DNA of 64,000 bases from Prunus persica (Eukaryota > Streptophyta > Magnoliopsida > Rosales > Rosaceae): positions 13,825,339-13,889,338 of the forward strand of contig NC_034011.1 of NCBI RefSeq assembly GCF_000346465.2. The letters run 5' to 3'. A model generated the notes under the pieces. It was not told the DNA's origin and searched no databases. It saw only the letters and a list, made by a program, of their open reading frames with translations. Of the stretch, positions 23,292 through 34,448 are shown piece after piece; the stretch's first letter is position 1, and every line of letters starts with the position of its first letter. A program made the translations under genes and the position numbers.

Positions 23292-25012
23292 CTGTTTGGG
23301 CTTAATTTGGCACACCTAGCCCAAGGTCACAAAGCCCATAGCAATTTTTTAACCAGCCACCAATGTTCCTTTGAATTGGGCCAAGATTATACACTCCGCC
23401 CAAGCACTACGGGCCCAGACCTGGACTTTACAAAATGAACAGGAAATCCAAAAGAACCTAGCCCAGGATCTATTAAAAGGTGGCAAAACAAAAACTTGGG
23501 CCTTGAAAAAGAAAAAAAAGCAAACCAGCCCTTGGTTTGATTCCAGAAAAATCAGAGCAGGCCCAGCATGATTAAAGAAATAAGAAAATAAAAACAGACC
23601 CACCCATGAGAAATCTCTTTTCTTTGACATTTGAAAAGTCAACATTTTCAACTAATTTGATAAAGTATGTCAATCAAAAGCAGGCGAACTAGGAGAAGAC
23701 CTTTCTAAAAATCTCTACCATCAGAAGATCAAACCCTTATACTTTATGTATAAAATATTTAGAGATATTTTCCTCTACTCCAACAAAAGGGTGATTCTCC
23801 CAAAAAATAAACAGGTCATACTTTCAAAAAGAGATAAGCAGGAGACAGGGAGCTGTTCAAACTGAGAATCAAACTAACCATCACGGTTTGAGCTCTCGCA
23901 GGGGGGCAGTTGGAAATTAAAAAAGGGATAGGTTCTCTTTCAGGCAAAACAGGGAAATGATCTTGAGAACTGACTATTGAGAGCTTATCTGCCAGAATTG
24001 ATTAAAACTTTTCTTTTTCTTTGCATTTAAAAATAAAAAGATCTTTTGAGAAATCTTTGCCGCCCATTGTTAGAAGAATGAAACCTTACTCCAAAGCATT
24101 TCCTTATAAATACTAGAGAGGGTGAACAGAATAGGGGACTCGATTTTTCATCAATCAAACAAACAACCAAAAAATCAACCAAAAGCTCACTTAAACCACA
24201 AGAAAAAACAGTCTTAGATCAGAATTCCCAAAGTTCAGACTTAAAGAAATAAGTCATTCAAAACGAGATCTCTCTCGTTACGAATTTGGTTCAACAAAAG
24301 CCAAGACAAGCAGAGTTTGAGTTTTCTCAAGTATGAAAACCTCAACAAATTTCACAGTGCAGTTTTCAGCTTATTAGGTTCTTAAGAACGACCACTTCTG
24401 TCCCTTCAAACAAAAAAGCTGTAGTTCTGCCAGCTCAAAAGCCTCCCAAAGCTTGGAGTAGATTAAAGCTCTACCAAAATTGAACTTTGGTATCGACCTA
24501 CAGCTGAAACTGAGCAGTTGAAGTTGTTAAAAGTCCAGTCTAGCTCAGACATACCCAGTCCAGCCCGGATCAGAAGCTTCTATCCAGACAGGAATGGAGT
24601 TCTGGCTTTCTTTTTGCTTTTCTAGAGTTGATTTCTTCCTTTGTAACTCTGAAAAGAGCAGTTCTGTCTAAAAACAGTCCACTTTATTATTCATTACTCT
24701 GGCTAGAATTACCAATTTTATACTGGGATAAATTGTGAAGTCCTCACCAGTCTGAGGTAAGAAAAAGAACTTATTTGGGAGATATTCCCCACCCAAATTC
24801 ATAATCGTTTGTTTAGAAATCAGTAACTTGGGGCGCAAGTTATCGATTTTAAAGAAGTCTGCTAGAATCTTTATTGCTAATAGTGGTACGCTCATACACT
24901 AAAGAAAGCTGACTTGTTGACCAATCAATGGTTTCCAAGGCAGTGGGGAACTTTGCCCTTCCATCTCAGGAATAAACTCAAAACAGGTGAACACTTCCTA
25001 AGAGCAAATGTA
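23292..25012. mobile_element. Insertion of about 1.7 kb splitting gag (possible solo LTR)
   Basis: Gag sequence stops at TTLAPE (about 25013) and resumes at EDLAGRF (about 23291). In related Gag proteins only a few residues separate these blocks, so the DNA between is foreign. It contains a promoter-like CCTTATAAATACTAG (TATAAATA at 24105-24112), as an LTR would. I could not find matching TG/CA ends or a target duplication, and a few host codons seem lost at the junction. Its open frames resemble nothing known to me. Confidence 0.6.
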
Positions 25013-25589
25013 CTCTGGTGCCAATGTTGTGTACCATGTATAAGCACGATCGGTAAGGCTTTTCGAAAACTCTCTGAGACGGACCCAAAGCATCAATGAA
25101 GCGGTTGACATGCTCTTTTGGGCTTCCTTTCCTTCCGTCAAAAAGAACGATGCTTAGTGCCTTATAACCTTTGGGATACGGTTGTTGGAGTAGGCTTGAT
25201 GGATACGGTGGTTGAGGAACATATTTCTAATCCTCCTGGCTTTGACTCAGCTCCTTATCTAGCATGGCAATGACATCTTCATGAGTGACAAAAGATGGCC
25301 CATTTTGTTCAGACCCCTTTCCAGCAACAGCAAATTCCTTTTGGGGAGGTCTTTTATTTTCTTTGCTTGGCTTGGAGACTGAGCTTTTTAGCTCTTTGAT
25401 TGTGTCTGCCATCTCCCTCTGGGTTTCCCCCATAGCATTGATGGCTACAATGAGGTCTGAAAGGGTAAAAGCTCCCTTACTTGCATGTTCTTCTCTAGGA
25501 GAGGCATTTTGCCCTGATTCCGAGTCACCATGGTCTGGTCCGTCTTGGGAAGCCATGATATTGCTTCTGGTCTTCTTTCTTGGAAGCAT
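25013..25589 (-). pseudogene. Gag, N-terminal part
   Basis: Likely start at 25589 (MLPRKKTRSNIMASQDG), about 40 bp after the primer-binding region. It holds an acidic and serine-rich lead-in, then an amphipathic stretch (LSDLIVAINAMGETQREMADTIKEL) and an in-frame TAG at 25227-25229. It continues through VLFDGRKGSPKEHVNRFIDALGP and, after a frameshift, SLTDRAYTWYTTLAPE, the conserved Gag entry region. It ends at the 1.7 kb insertion. Inactive. Confidence 0.75.
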
Positions 25590-25610
25590 AGGTGAAGATA
25601 ATAGCCTGAT

Positions 25611-25630
25611 TCTCAGCAGAGTTGCCAATT
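25611..25630 (-). other. Primer-binding site of the Gag-only retrotransposon
   Basis: On the minus strand TTGGCAACTCTGCTGAGAA begins three bases after the LTR end. It has the shape of plant gypsy tRNA primer sites (TGGCGACTCYGCTGGGGA-like), with several changes. The primer tRNA is not assigned. Confidence 0.6.
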
Positions 25631-25632
25631 TA

Positions 25633-27287
25633 TGTAGGGGCTTTTTCGTTTCGGCAGCTACATATAGGCCTGGGCTGCTGTAAAAAGCCAATTGTATGAA
25701 ATTGCGCCTTGAGTATGAGTTCAAAGATCAGACCCCAAAAGTGTTTTGAAAGGGTAGTTGAGCCTTAGGAAACACCTTGGTCTTCTTCACCAATGAAACC
25801 AACAGTCACTTACAGATAAATGCTTGGCATGAGAGGCTTGTGGCATGGAAGCAAAGTAGTTATGAGTTTGGCATTAAAGAGAGAGAGATGGCTGTGATTT
25901 CCTATGAGAAACATGGGTTTAAGGTAAAAGGAGAAGGGTATTTTGAGAAGATCGTTGAAGAGAAAGAGAGAGAGAGAGATGGGAAGAACAAATGGGTGTG
26001 TTGAGTAATTTTTCGGCAACCTAACAAAAGCTATGTCAGACTCTGGAATGGCTTGCCAGAAGAGGGAGATGGAGGAATAGGGTATGAAATTGCAGGGCTT
26101 TAGGGATGAGAGATAATGCTTGCTCTCTGGATGTGGGTTGTTGAGATGATGGGTAGGAAATAGCCCTTTTTATAGTCTCTAGAAGCTCCTCCTTCCCAAG
26201 AAACCCGAATGGGTTCTCTCCAATTTTGCCAAGTTTCCCCTTTCATTTCTCTTCTCTCCTTTTGATTCATCCCATTTTGTGAAATCTTCCTCTGTCCAAA
26301 CACAAAAAGACAAGATTTTTGGAAGCTCTAAGGTCTTCCTGCAACTACTTCAGTGTTGAACTCCTATTTTGGACTACCTCCTCACCTTCTTTCCTTCCCT
26401 CTTCCGTGGCAAGAGCTGGTAGGAGAAAGAAATTGGTAAGGGTATTGGGTTGAAGGGTGATTCTGCTCTGTGCACGCTAATACCCATTAGTTCTTTGTGT
26501 GTTCTACCTTGATGTTTGTTTTTGCCCATGTGCTGGAGCTTCTTAGTAGCTTACATACATGGATATTTTGGCTTTCATCGTGGCTCTTGTTTCCAACTAA
26601 GTGCTGGAGATTATAGATATTTTCTTTGGTTGCTTGGGCTTTCCTAAGATGATGGGTTAACTCATTTAAGGAAATGGGCTAATTTCCTAAAGTGATAGGC
26701 TATTTTATTGAGATGATTGGCTAATTTTGCCTAAAATATTGGGCTTTTTTCTGTAGAGTATTGGGCTTTTTTCTTTTTTTTATTCTTACCCACATATTTA
26801 GGCTCAAGAAATAGGCTTGAGTTTTGGGGCTCCCAAGCAGCTCAAAACTTCTATTTCTCGGCTCATCAATGGGCCCCATGAAAGCTCGTTACCATCCATA
26901 CCACAACCCACTCAGCAAGCCCCGAGCATTTATTTACGTGGCTTTGGCTTGGACCCACTTAAGCTTGTAGCGTGGCTAGGTGCAAAATAAGAGTTTTTTG
27001 CTTGGCATTGCATGTTGATCGGCGTGCTTGAATTTTATCGCTTTGAAAAGGGATATGATGCTTGACGAAATAATTAGCATGGACTTATAGAGCCAATGCC
27101 TTTTATAGGCTCATTTTAATTCTTAGCGTGATGGATTGCATATTTATTTGACATGGCACGTAGTCGTGGCTAGTGTAAGCATGCATGACGAATTTTGCAT
27201 GCTCTGAACTGGGTCTTTTCTTAATAAGGTGTCGCACTGGGCCGGGAATTTATTTGGACCTAACCCTGAATTTTTTGGGCCTCAACA
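25633..27287 (-). repeat. 5' LTR (right copy) of the Gag-only retrotransposon
   Basis: 1655 bp, TGTAGGGG...CTCAACA, pairs with 17482-19094. It has small indels relative to its partner, including an extra TTGGGCTTTTTTCT-type repeat near 26740-26770. Confidence 0.92.
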
Positions 27288-27292
27288 ACCCT

Positions 27293-28149
27293 ATTATCTA
27301 AATACACCCTAATATTTAAATCAAAATATAAAATTAACTAAGTAGTCCTTATTTAACTACCAAAAATACCCCTCGTACACTCTAATACACTCTATAACAC
27401 AACAACAAACTCATTTTTTTCCATTCGTTAGCATTCTTCAAATTATAAACCCAAAACTAGATTCTCTAAGTCAATCATAAGATTTGTCCAGGATATGCTT
27501 CCTATCCTAGAGAGAAAAAATTAAATAATAATAGCCCAAAAGAAAGTTCTAAAAAAAAAGGTTCCCGTTCCTCATATTGCTATAGCCAGTCTCTTTAATA
27601 AGGTTACTGACTTTTCAATTCTTTCTATGCGGATTTCCTAAGAGTAAGATTAGTAATATTTTATAGATGAAGGTACAGCATTCCTTTAGTTCTCTGTTAA
27701 CCTCTATATTCTAGTCTCTGAAGAGGCTCGCTAAGAATCTGCCTTATGATTATGAACATTGTTAAATTCCTGTTTTGCAGCTATGATGTATATGAGGCAC
27801 TAAATTAGAAGAGCTTTGAAAGGTTGCACTTGAAGTACAGCAACAAGCTTGGAAGGGTTTTTCACTTACGGATTATGATTGAATATGGTGAGTATGATGT
27901 ATTTATTATATTTGTTTCATAAATAAATATATTATTTTTGGTTATTTTATATTTGGATAAATTAGTAATTCAATAAATAGTTTTGTACTATGATGCACTC
28001 AGTTAATTTTAAGGTTCATTTAACAGCACTCAAAAACATACATTAAAATGACTACCACATAATAAAATGGTTAACTGATTTTCGATTTTGTAGATTTTTT
28101 TGCAAATGATATTTGAAAATATAATGCAAAGTGTGTGAGCCCTAGACAG
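27293..28149. other. Spacer, no recognised feature
   Basis: AT-rich intergenic DNA. I saw no gene, terminal repeat or RNA feature. Confidence 0.55.
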
Positions 28150-28557
28150 ATGTCACTCAAGAGACCCCTTAATTTTTTTGCATAGGGATTTACCAAAATA
28201 TAATGGGAGTGAAGCCGACCACGAATAGTGTCAAACAAACGGCACGTTAATTTCTTACCGTTGTGCTCACTGCCCCACTATCCCCGCCGTTGAAATTCAA
28301 ATATAGTGCTCTTATTCCCCTAACGGCTACTTCAGAGACCTCACACAATCCAGCAGAACCCATTTTCAAGAATCAAGAACAAACCCTTCCCAAAACCGAA
28401 ATTCTTTTCCCTCAATCTCTTAATTAAAACCCAGAGATCTTGCACTTTGAATCAAGACCCATAAAATCTTTGACCCAAGAAACTGATATCTTTCATTAAC
28501 AACCCACAAAATCCTTGGCAAAATCTGATCGTATAAATAAAACCACCAATCTCAATC
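28150..28557 (+). promoter_or_regulatory. Likely former promoter and leader of the reticulon gene
   Basis: Sequence before the first reticulon-like ATG. The last 200 bp is C/A-rich and stop-dense, like a plant 5' leader, and holds CCGTTG/AACGGC motifs. No clear TATA box. Assignment rests on position only. Confidence 0.4.
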
Positions 28558-30478
28558 TCATGGATTCGACAGCAGCAGCAACACCTCCTTATCATCATCA
28601 TTCTCGTTCGGAACCACCGTCCAGGACGAAATCAGCCTCACGGCTTGCCCAAAGCGGACAAATTCCTCATCTCTCTCTTGGCCTCATAACATCATCACCC
28701 AAGAGAACTGCGTCCCCTTCTGCTCACTCTATCAGATCTTCCGATTCCCTCCCTCTCCGCGAGCTTCTCCTTCTTTCACCTTCACCTCTCCGAAAAAGGT
28801 CCAAGATCCGTCTCACGGATCGACTAGAAATGGTTGATGAGCCCGCGGTCGAGACCGCAGGGCCACGCCGGAGGTGCAAAAGCAGAGGTGCCCAGATGGA
28901 AGAGAAGATAAAGATTCGGGTTTGGTGGAAGAGATTGGAAACCCAAGGAAAAGGCGGTCTAAGCTGAGCTTGGTCCTTTCTTTGCCCTCCCCAAGCGCAT
29001 CATCAAGTAAGTCCCAATTGCTCTCTTTTCTTGCACTCTGTTGGAGGAATGATCACAAAACTGAAGAATATGATGGAAATAAAAAGTAAGGCAGAGAGTG
29101 TTTGTAAAACAGAGAATTATTCAAACTGATTTTTTTAACTTCTTTGATACTACAGCAGCCTATAACATTGTCTATTTATAATAACACTCAGACCTTTTCA
29201 TAAACAGACATAACTCTTGGATTAGTTCCAAGAGTTGCAGACACAACTCTAGACTTCTAATGAGATACAACTCTTCCTAAACATAGCTCTTCTCAAGAGA
29301 CATAACTCTACTTAACAACTGATACAAATGCATTACGTTTAACACACTCTTTGGTCTTTTCAATTCCTTGGGTTTTTATGATTTCATTTGTTGATAGTTG
29401 ATGATGAGTACCGTGGAAGCCTGGATCGAATGATCTGATTATGTGGAGAGATGTGGCAAGGTCAAGCCTTTGGTTTGGTTTTGGGGTCTCTTTTCTTCTT
29501 GTCCTCTTGCTTTGCCAGAGAAATCAACTTTAGGTGACTGCTTCTCTCTTTCAAATTTCCCGGATTTCCTTATTTTAGTGGTAGTATCAAGCATGTACTT
29601 GTATCCATCTGCCAATCCTTTGGAGGCTCTGTATGCTTGGTATAAGACTTCATGCCCATCTGCCAATCAATGAATTTTTTTTTCTTCTTCTGTTGTTTTA
29701 AATATTTAATGGGAGTACATGCTGCTAACCAATTGTGTAAAATTATGGCTAGCTTTTTTTATCAGCTTCACAATCCCAAAACTGTACTCATGCTACTCCA
29801 TCCAAATGAACCACAAAGGTATTAGAATCCACCAATGTGCTTGATGTCTATAAAGTTTGCCTTTATATTCATCCCGCACTAAACGAAGTCTAATTTCGGT
29901 ATGCAGTTGACTGCTTGAAATGGTGGGCGTTGGAAACATGGGGAGCTTCCTCACACAAAAAGATTGTAGCAGCCACAGCTTTTTGGAATCTGTCTTCTGT
30001 GAGAACCCGTATCTTCACAGGTAATTTTATTGCATTGCAGGATATTTTCGTCCCTGGAACAACATGTGGAAACCGGTATAAATTAGGATCAACTTACAAA
30101 GATATTCATAACGAAAGCGCTCTTAGTTTTCCTTTAATTTTGTGGCCTTTTGAAATCTGTCTAATTCATAGTTTGCTGAATAGTGATTTAAATAGATCAA
30201 TGCGCAGATTAATGTAAAAATATACAATTACTTTTCTGAGAACTTAATAGTCAGCTATGTTATCGCTTCTATTTGCACTCTTGTTATCGCTTCTATTTGC
30301 AATCTTGTAGGATCATTTCCTTGTCCTGAAGATTCTTATGCAAAATGATGTTTTTTTAACCTTTCCAGCATTTATATCTCTTGTAATTCTTCGTTACTGC
30401 CGGCAACATTGTTGGGAAAGATTGCGAAAAATCAAAGGCTCTCCCAGGATCTGACTTCTCCCAGCCTTGTGTAAATAA
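28558..30478 (+). pseudogene. Reticulon-like protein (plant RTNLB, long N-terminal type), decayed
   Basis: Reticulons shape tubular ER through paired membrane hairpins. Exon 1 (ATG near 28560 to about 29008) has SLPLRELLLLSPSPLRK, RLEMVDEPAVETAGPRRRCKSR and, in a shifted frame, GLVEEIGNPRKRR and KLSLVLSLPSPS, the long basic N-terminal region of this reticulon subgroup. A GTAAGT donor follows. Exon 2 (about 29415-29530) has DLIMWRDVARSSLWFGFG, the start of the reticulon domain, then one extra G that shifts LSSCFAREINF out of frame. A later exon (about 29908-30015) reads CLKWWALETWGASSHKKIV...TAFWNLSSVRTRIF. The last (about 30371-30430) reads FISLVILRYCRQH. Frameshifts and a missing middle show a pseudogene, although splice-site remnants persist. 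Confidence 0.82.
29039..29344 (-). mobile_element. Solo LTR, 306 bp, in the first intron of the reticulon pseudogene
   Basis: TGTTGGAGGAATG...ACGTTTAACA is flanked by a perfect 5 bp target duplication, CACTC (29034-29038 and 29345-29349). Read on the minus strand it starts TGTTAAACG, has a TATA-like TTATTATAAATAG in mid-length and ends CCTCCAACA, so it is oriented against the gene. No internal retrotransposon sequence remains, as expected after LTR-LTR recombination. The family is not assigned. Confidence 0.85.
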
Positions 30479-31420
30479 AATGGACAAGTGGCGGTGGCGG
30501 TGGCAGAACCGGAAGCAGAAGGAAAACAAGGGTAGGAACAGGCATTAGTAGTGGCCGAAGTAGCAAGCAAGCAGTAGTTGTAGTTTCAATTTTTCCGTCA
30601 TCCATTCTAACACTGATTTGTTTGTACCTGATCCAGTGATGTGACTGATCCATTGACCATGTTCAACATGTACAAATAAAAATGGTTTCCAAATTTTTTT
30701 TTCGGAGTGCCCTCATCAGCGGTGGCAAATGCTTAAAACGTGGAACACCTAAGGTTTCCTTGTTTGATTTTCAGTGTCATTGATGATAATTAAAGAAAAA
30801 CTGAGAGGACTATTTCCCGAAAACATTCAGAAAGGTGAAAAAAATACAATAATATATTATACTCCGACCAGAGCTCTATTTACCCCCCCAAAAAAAAAAT
30901 GTACTGCAACTGAAATAAAAAATCCACCGTTGCTGGCATTCTGATCCACATACCATGCTCACATTACATCAACGCAAGTTCCTAGTGAAAATCATACTAG
31001 TATGAAATTGGGATAAGTGCAGGGAACAGGTAACTGAAAACCATAGAAGGCTCTGTATTAACAAAAACTGATTCAAATTTACTACTAGGTTTGACAAAAA
31101 ACCAAGTGACAATTACTGCAGGGTAATGGATGATGCAAAAGAAATGAAAAAGAAAACCAGCAGGCTCCACCAAATGCAATAGAAAGTTGAGCAAATCTTA
31201 TGATTTCCAGCGGCCGAAAACTTTCATTACCCAGAACCAAGTGGAAAGAAGATGTTGCCAAGATATCTGACTTTCCAGGATTAAACTTTCATTATCCTTT
31301 GCACACCAGATAATTAATATGAAAATGATATGTATAATGAATATGACCAAATATACATGTATACCATATGAACCATCTAAAGGAAATTAAAAGACACAAT
31401 TCAGCAGTGCATGTAATCAA
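30479..31420. other. Spacer, no recognised feature
   Basis: Downstream of the reticulon remnant. It includes a GGC-repeat stretch (about 30490-30520) and AT-rich DNA, with no gene recognised on either strand. Confidence 0.5.
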
Positions 31421-31807
31421 TCACCTGGAAGAAATAACCCAAAGATGAATTTCTGCAAAAATAGAAAAGTGAATGCTACTACAGTTTGACAAACTAAACA
31501 TGTTAAAACTGTCTTGCAAATTAATATCAGATTGTATTAGCCCTTGGTAGAGTATCCCAAAAGTAACCTTCTGAGGGAGAAGCCCCTTCTCTATCATCTC
31601 AAAAAAGAACTGGAAAGACTCGATCCACTTTTGTTTCCCACATACACCAGAAATCAACAGAAAATAGAAGGGGCAGGGTGAAGTTTCCACTTTAGAACCA
31701 GTATGCTGTTTTAACATAGAAACCAACTTCCTCAAACAGATAGAAAATAGAGAACAAATTCCAATTAGAGAACAAACAGAAATAGAAACTTCAATAATAT
31801 CATTCAA
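31421..31807 (-). pseudogene. Pentatricopeptide repeat (PPR) gene fragment
   Basis: The middle of this minus-strand open stretch reads LISGVCGKQKWIESFQFFFEMIEKGLLPQKVTFGILYQGL-like sequence (about 31680-31560). This is a full PPR helix pair plus part of the next: the ...M.EKGL.P...T(F/Y)..L pattern. PPR proteins bind organelle RNA. Only one to two repeats remain, and the flanks before and after are not PPR-like. It is a fragment, either resident debris or part of the captured material next to the second CACTA element. Confidence 0.6.
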
Positions 31808-31989
31808 CTTTGAAAATTTGAATAATTCAGAATCACATCCTCAATTTCTTTCTTCCTAGAAATCAAAGAATTGCTAATCATTTACAAAGTGGAAACTCTA
31901 ACCTATTCATCATGTACAACAAATAACAGAGCCAAGGAGGCCTATAAGGCTATAACCTATGCTCAGTTTCCCTCTACACCACCTATACT

Positions 31990-32514
31990 TCATGAATGGA
32001 TCTCGCCTTCCTCCCAATCTCCATTCAAAAAGATCTCCTCATCCTGACCTTGCAATTCATCGTCTTCCTTGAGGTATAGACCCAACTTCTTAAGCGGCAA
32101 TCCGAGGTGGACCTGTAGAAAAGTATCTCCACTGCCACAGCCACACAGCATCTCAAGTTGTTTGAGATCCTGTAAAGAGTCCTCAAATTGCACTGACTTC
32201 TCCACGTTCAAAATGGCACGGCGAGCCAATTTCCTTTGCTTCATCCGCTGCATCAATTTTTTCCTTGGTGGAGAATCAGGTAGCCCCTTAAGTGTCTTGT
32301 TTGCTTTTAATATCGTATCTGAAAATTGTAGCTTTAGTAACTGAATTCGACTAGCCCTACATGGAGAAAGATTCTCTGAGGCCTGATCCATGGCATGTTG
32401 AACAAGGGTGGCCAAGTCATCATCTTTGGTTGAATGAGAAACCCCAAGCCCTTGACTTTGAAGATTAACCCTGGAAGGAGAAGAGCTCTTGCCCTGCTTC
32501 AGTTTGGGCAACGG
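31990..32514 (-). pseudogene. GTE-type bromodomain transcription factor, C-terminal fragment
   Basis: Minus strand. Matches the plant GTE8/GTE12-like C-terminal region: RIQLLKLQFSDTILKA (the R..LLK.RFADTILKA block), a basic helix, ARRAILNVEKSVQFEDSL, LKQLEML, then LKKLGLYLKEDDE and the acidic tail EEGEIHS before TAA. The bromodomain that would bind acetyl-lysine is absent. The fragment begins exactly where CACTA transposase sequence ends (junction 32514/32515). It is either captured by the CACTA element or a resident gene broken by it. Its frame is open, but it has no obvious start or promoter of its own. Confidence 0.72.
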
Positions 32515-32684
32515 ATAATTCCAACCCCAAACAACTTCAAATTAACACATTTAACACATGGACAACGGATATGTGTTGTAGTTAGAAGATTTTCTACAGC
32601 AAAGTTCAAAAATGCTTCCACCCCAAACTCATATGCCTTCGATCTTCTATCCGAGTGCATCCATGACTTATCCATCTCCGACAC
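32515..32684 (-). pseudogene. CACTA transposase N-terminus (TPase-associated domain), truncated
   Basis: The minus-strand product begins MSEMDKSWMHSDRRSKAYEF and matches the transposase start at 233 residue for residue, with few changes, through the CPCVKC zinc-like pair to FGVGII. It then breaks: the first element continues with AAGGGAACAC, while this one enters GTE sequence after GGAATTAT. Only about 55 residues remain, so no catalytic function. Confidence 0.85.
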
Positions 32685-32779
32685 TATAACCTATTATCTA
32701 TAATAAAGTGAAAATACAGGCAATAACCATCACTATAGCAGATTATACAAAGATCTAATAGCAAGTAATACACAACAGA

Positions 32780-33350
32780 GACGATGGGTTTTAAACAAAA
32801 ACAGACGTATTTGGCATATATAGACGACGAATTTTCAACAGACGTCGTCTAATATAAGTAATACAAACGACGGTTTATGAAAAAACCGTCGTGTATAAGT
32901 AATACAACGACGGTTTTTTCATAAACCGTTGTGTAATCGTCGTCGTATGCCTAAAAAGGCGTCGTGTCTCAGTTTATTTTCAAGAACCCAAAACCCATTA
33001 AGAACACAACATATATATGAAACCAAGCAAGAAACCAACATATACATGAAACCAAGCATGAAAACAATAAATCCATTCCCAATTCAACATAACATAGGGT
33101 GATTAAAAGATCCGCCAAAATTAAATCCATTCCCAATTCAACATAACAGATAATGTAATCCATGAACCCATTAAACAGAAAATCCATGAACCCATACCTA
33201 TAAGCACATTATTAATAGATCACAAAGCATATACCTAAAACCCTTTAACAAAACAACCTAATATCATTCAATGAATTTACAAGGGGAAGATAGGGTTTGT
33301 ACTTACAGGTTGGACGAGTTCACAGATTCGACGGAGCCTGGAGAGTGCAA
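32780..33350 (-). repeat. Subterminal-type motif cluster and leader of the second CACTA element
   Basis: ACGACGG/CCGTCGT motifs occur as facing pairs, for example ACGACGGTTTATG...CCGTCGT near 32872-32895 and again near 32908-32935, which could fold as hairpins. The rest is AT-rich leader before the transposase start. Confidence 0.7.
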
Positions 33351-33479
33351 CTTTTAATTAGAGCAGAAGTGAGAGAGCGAAATGTTATGTTGCGCGAAAT
33401 CTGAAAATTTTAGGGTTCAGGGTTAGAAGTATAAGAATAAGAGCAAATCTAAAAAATTTAGGGCGCGCGAAAATTTTTA

Positions 33480-34300
33480 GAGAGCGCTCTCTTTAAAACG
33501 TCGAAAGAAAAACCATGGCGAAAGTTCTACAAGAACCGACGTAAATGTAATATTCCACGACGGAAACACTGAATGTAACGCCGTTTATTTTGACGCTTCA
33601 TTTTTCGGATTAATTTGAAATTTATTTTGAATATTTTGATATAAAGACGACTGAAAAACCACGTCGGGGTTAAGAAATTGAAAAAGTTGTAAATTATAAT
33701 AGACGAAAGGTAAAAATGATTTTGGCCAGAAAAAAGGTAAAAAGATTTTTCAAACAAAAAACGTATGAGCATGCAAAACAGCAACCAAAATAGTGAAAAT
33801 GAAAGCTTACCTTTTGCGTGCAATGAAAGCAAGAGGAAGACGATGTTTAAGTTCAGAGACGACGAAGAAGACGAGAGGAAGACGATGAGATACTCTGACA
33901 GTGCTCTGACAAGGAAAAAAGTCTAAAAGTTTTCTCTGGGAGATTGAAATTTTTAATCGGGTTTGGAAACAGCGCATGTGTAAGTCAGGTAGACGAAAAG
34001 TTGCTTACATATAAAACCATTTCAAAAAAATAATACGGCGGTTACATATAACTACGACGTATAAATTACAAAATACGACGGTACATTTAACTTCGGACGT
34101 AGTAAATAAATACGACAGTAGTGTTGTAGGTACCGTCGTCTCAAAAATAAAGTACATAAGTAATAACTCGCGTCATGGTAGATTATTTAACACGTCGTTT
34201 TTATTAATGTACCGACGTGGATTTCTGTAATATACGTCGGTCATACCGACGTTGATTTTACAATTTAAACGGCGGTTTTTTGTAAGGACCGCCGTTGGTT
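33480..34300 (-). repeat. Subterminal repeat array, part 1
   Basis: Dense ACGTCGG, TACGACG and CCGTCGT variants on both strands, interrupted by a leader-like GAAGACGA-rich block near 33830-33900. Same motif family as 3820-4990. Confidence 0.75.
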
Positions 34301-34448
34301 TTAAAAATTTATTCTATAAATTTGTCGCTTTCATTCATTTTCGGTTTACATTTAGGGTTCCGAGTACTCTTCCTCTCTCAGAGACACTGTCTCTCACGTC
34401 TCAAAGACAATAATTTGGATGTCTTTCTCAAAGAGAAATTGAGCTTAC

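Larger units (their letters stand above)
17482..27287 (-). mobile_element. LTR retrotransposon encoding Gag only (TR-GAG/LARD type)
   Basis: Two 1.6 kb LTRs (17482-19094 and 25633-27287) start TGTAGGGG and end CTCAACA. A perfect 5 bp target duplication, ACCCT, flanks the whole at 17477-17481 and 27288-27292. The element reads on the minus strand: primer-binding-like TTGGCAACTCTGCTGAG follows the right LTR at about 25629, gag lies next, and a polypurine tract (AAGGGGGCTAA, complement of 19095-19105) precedes the left LTR. No protease, reverse transcriptase or integrase was found in the 6.5 kb interior, so it would depend on another element. The LTRs differ visibly, by perhaps 10% in the first 200 bp, so the insertion is old. 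Confidence 0.9.

Noticed and set aside
29439..29673. Overlapping plus and minus frames in the reticulon region
   Set aside because: The plus one is the frameshifted reticulon exon, the minus one its shadow.
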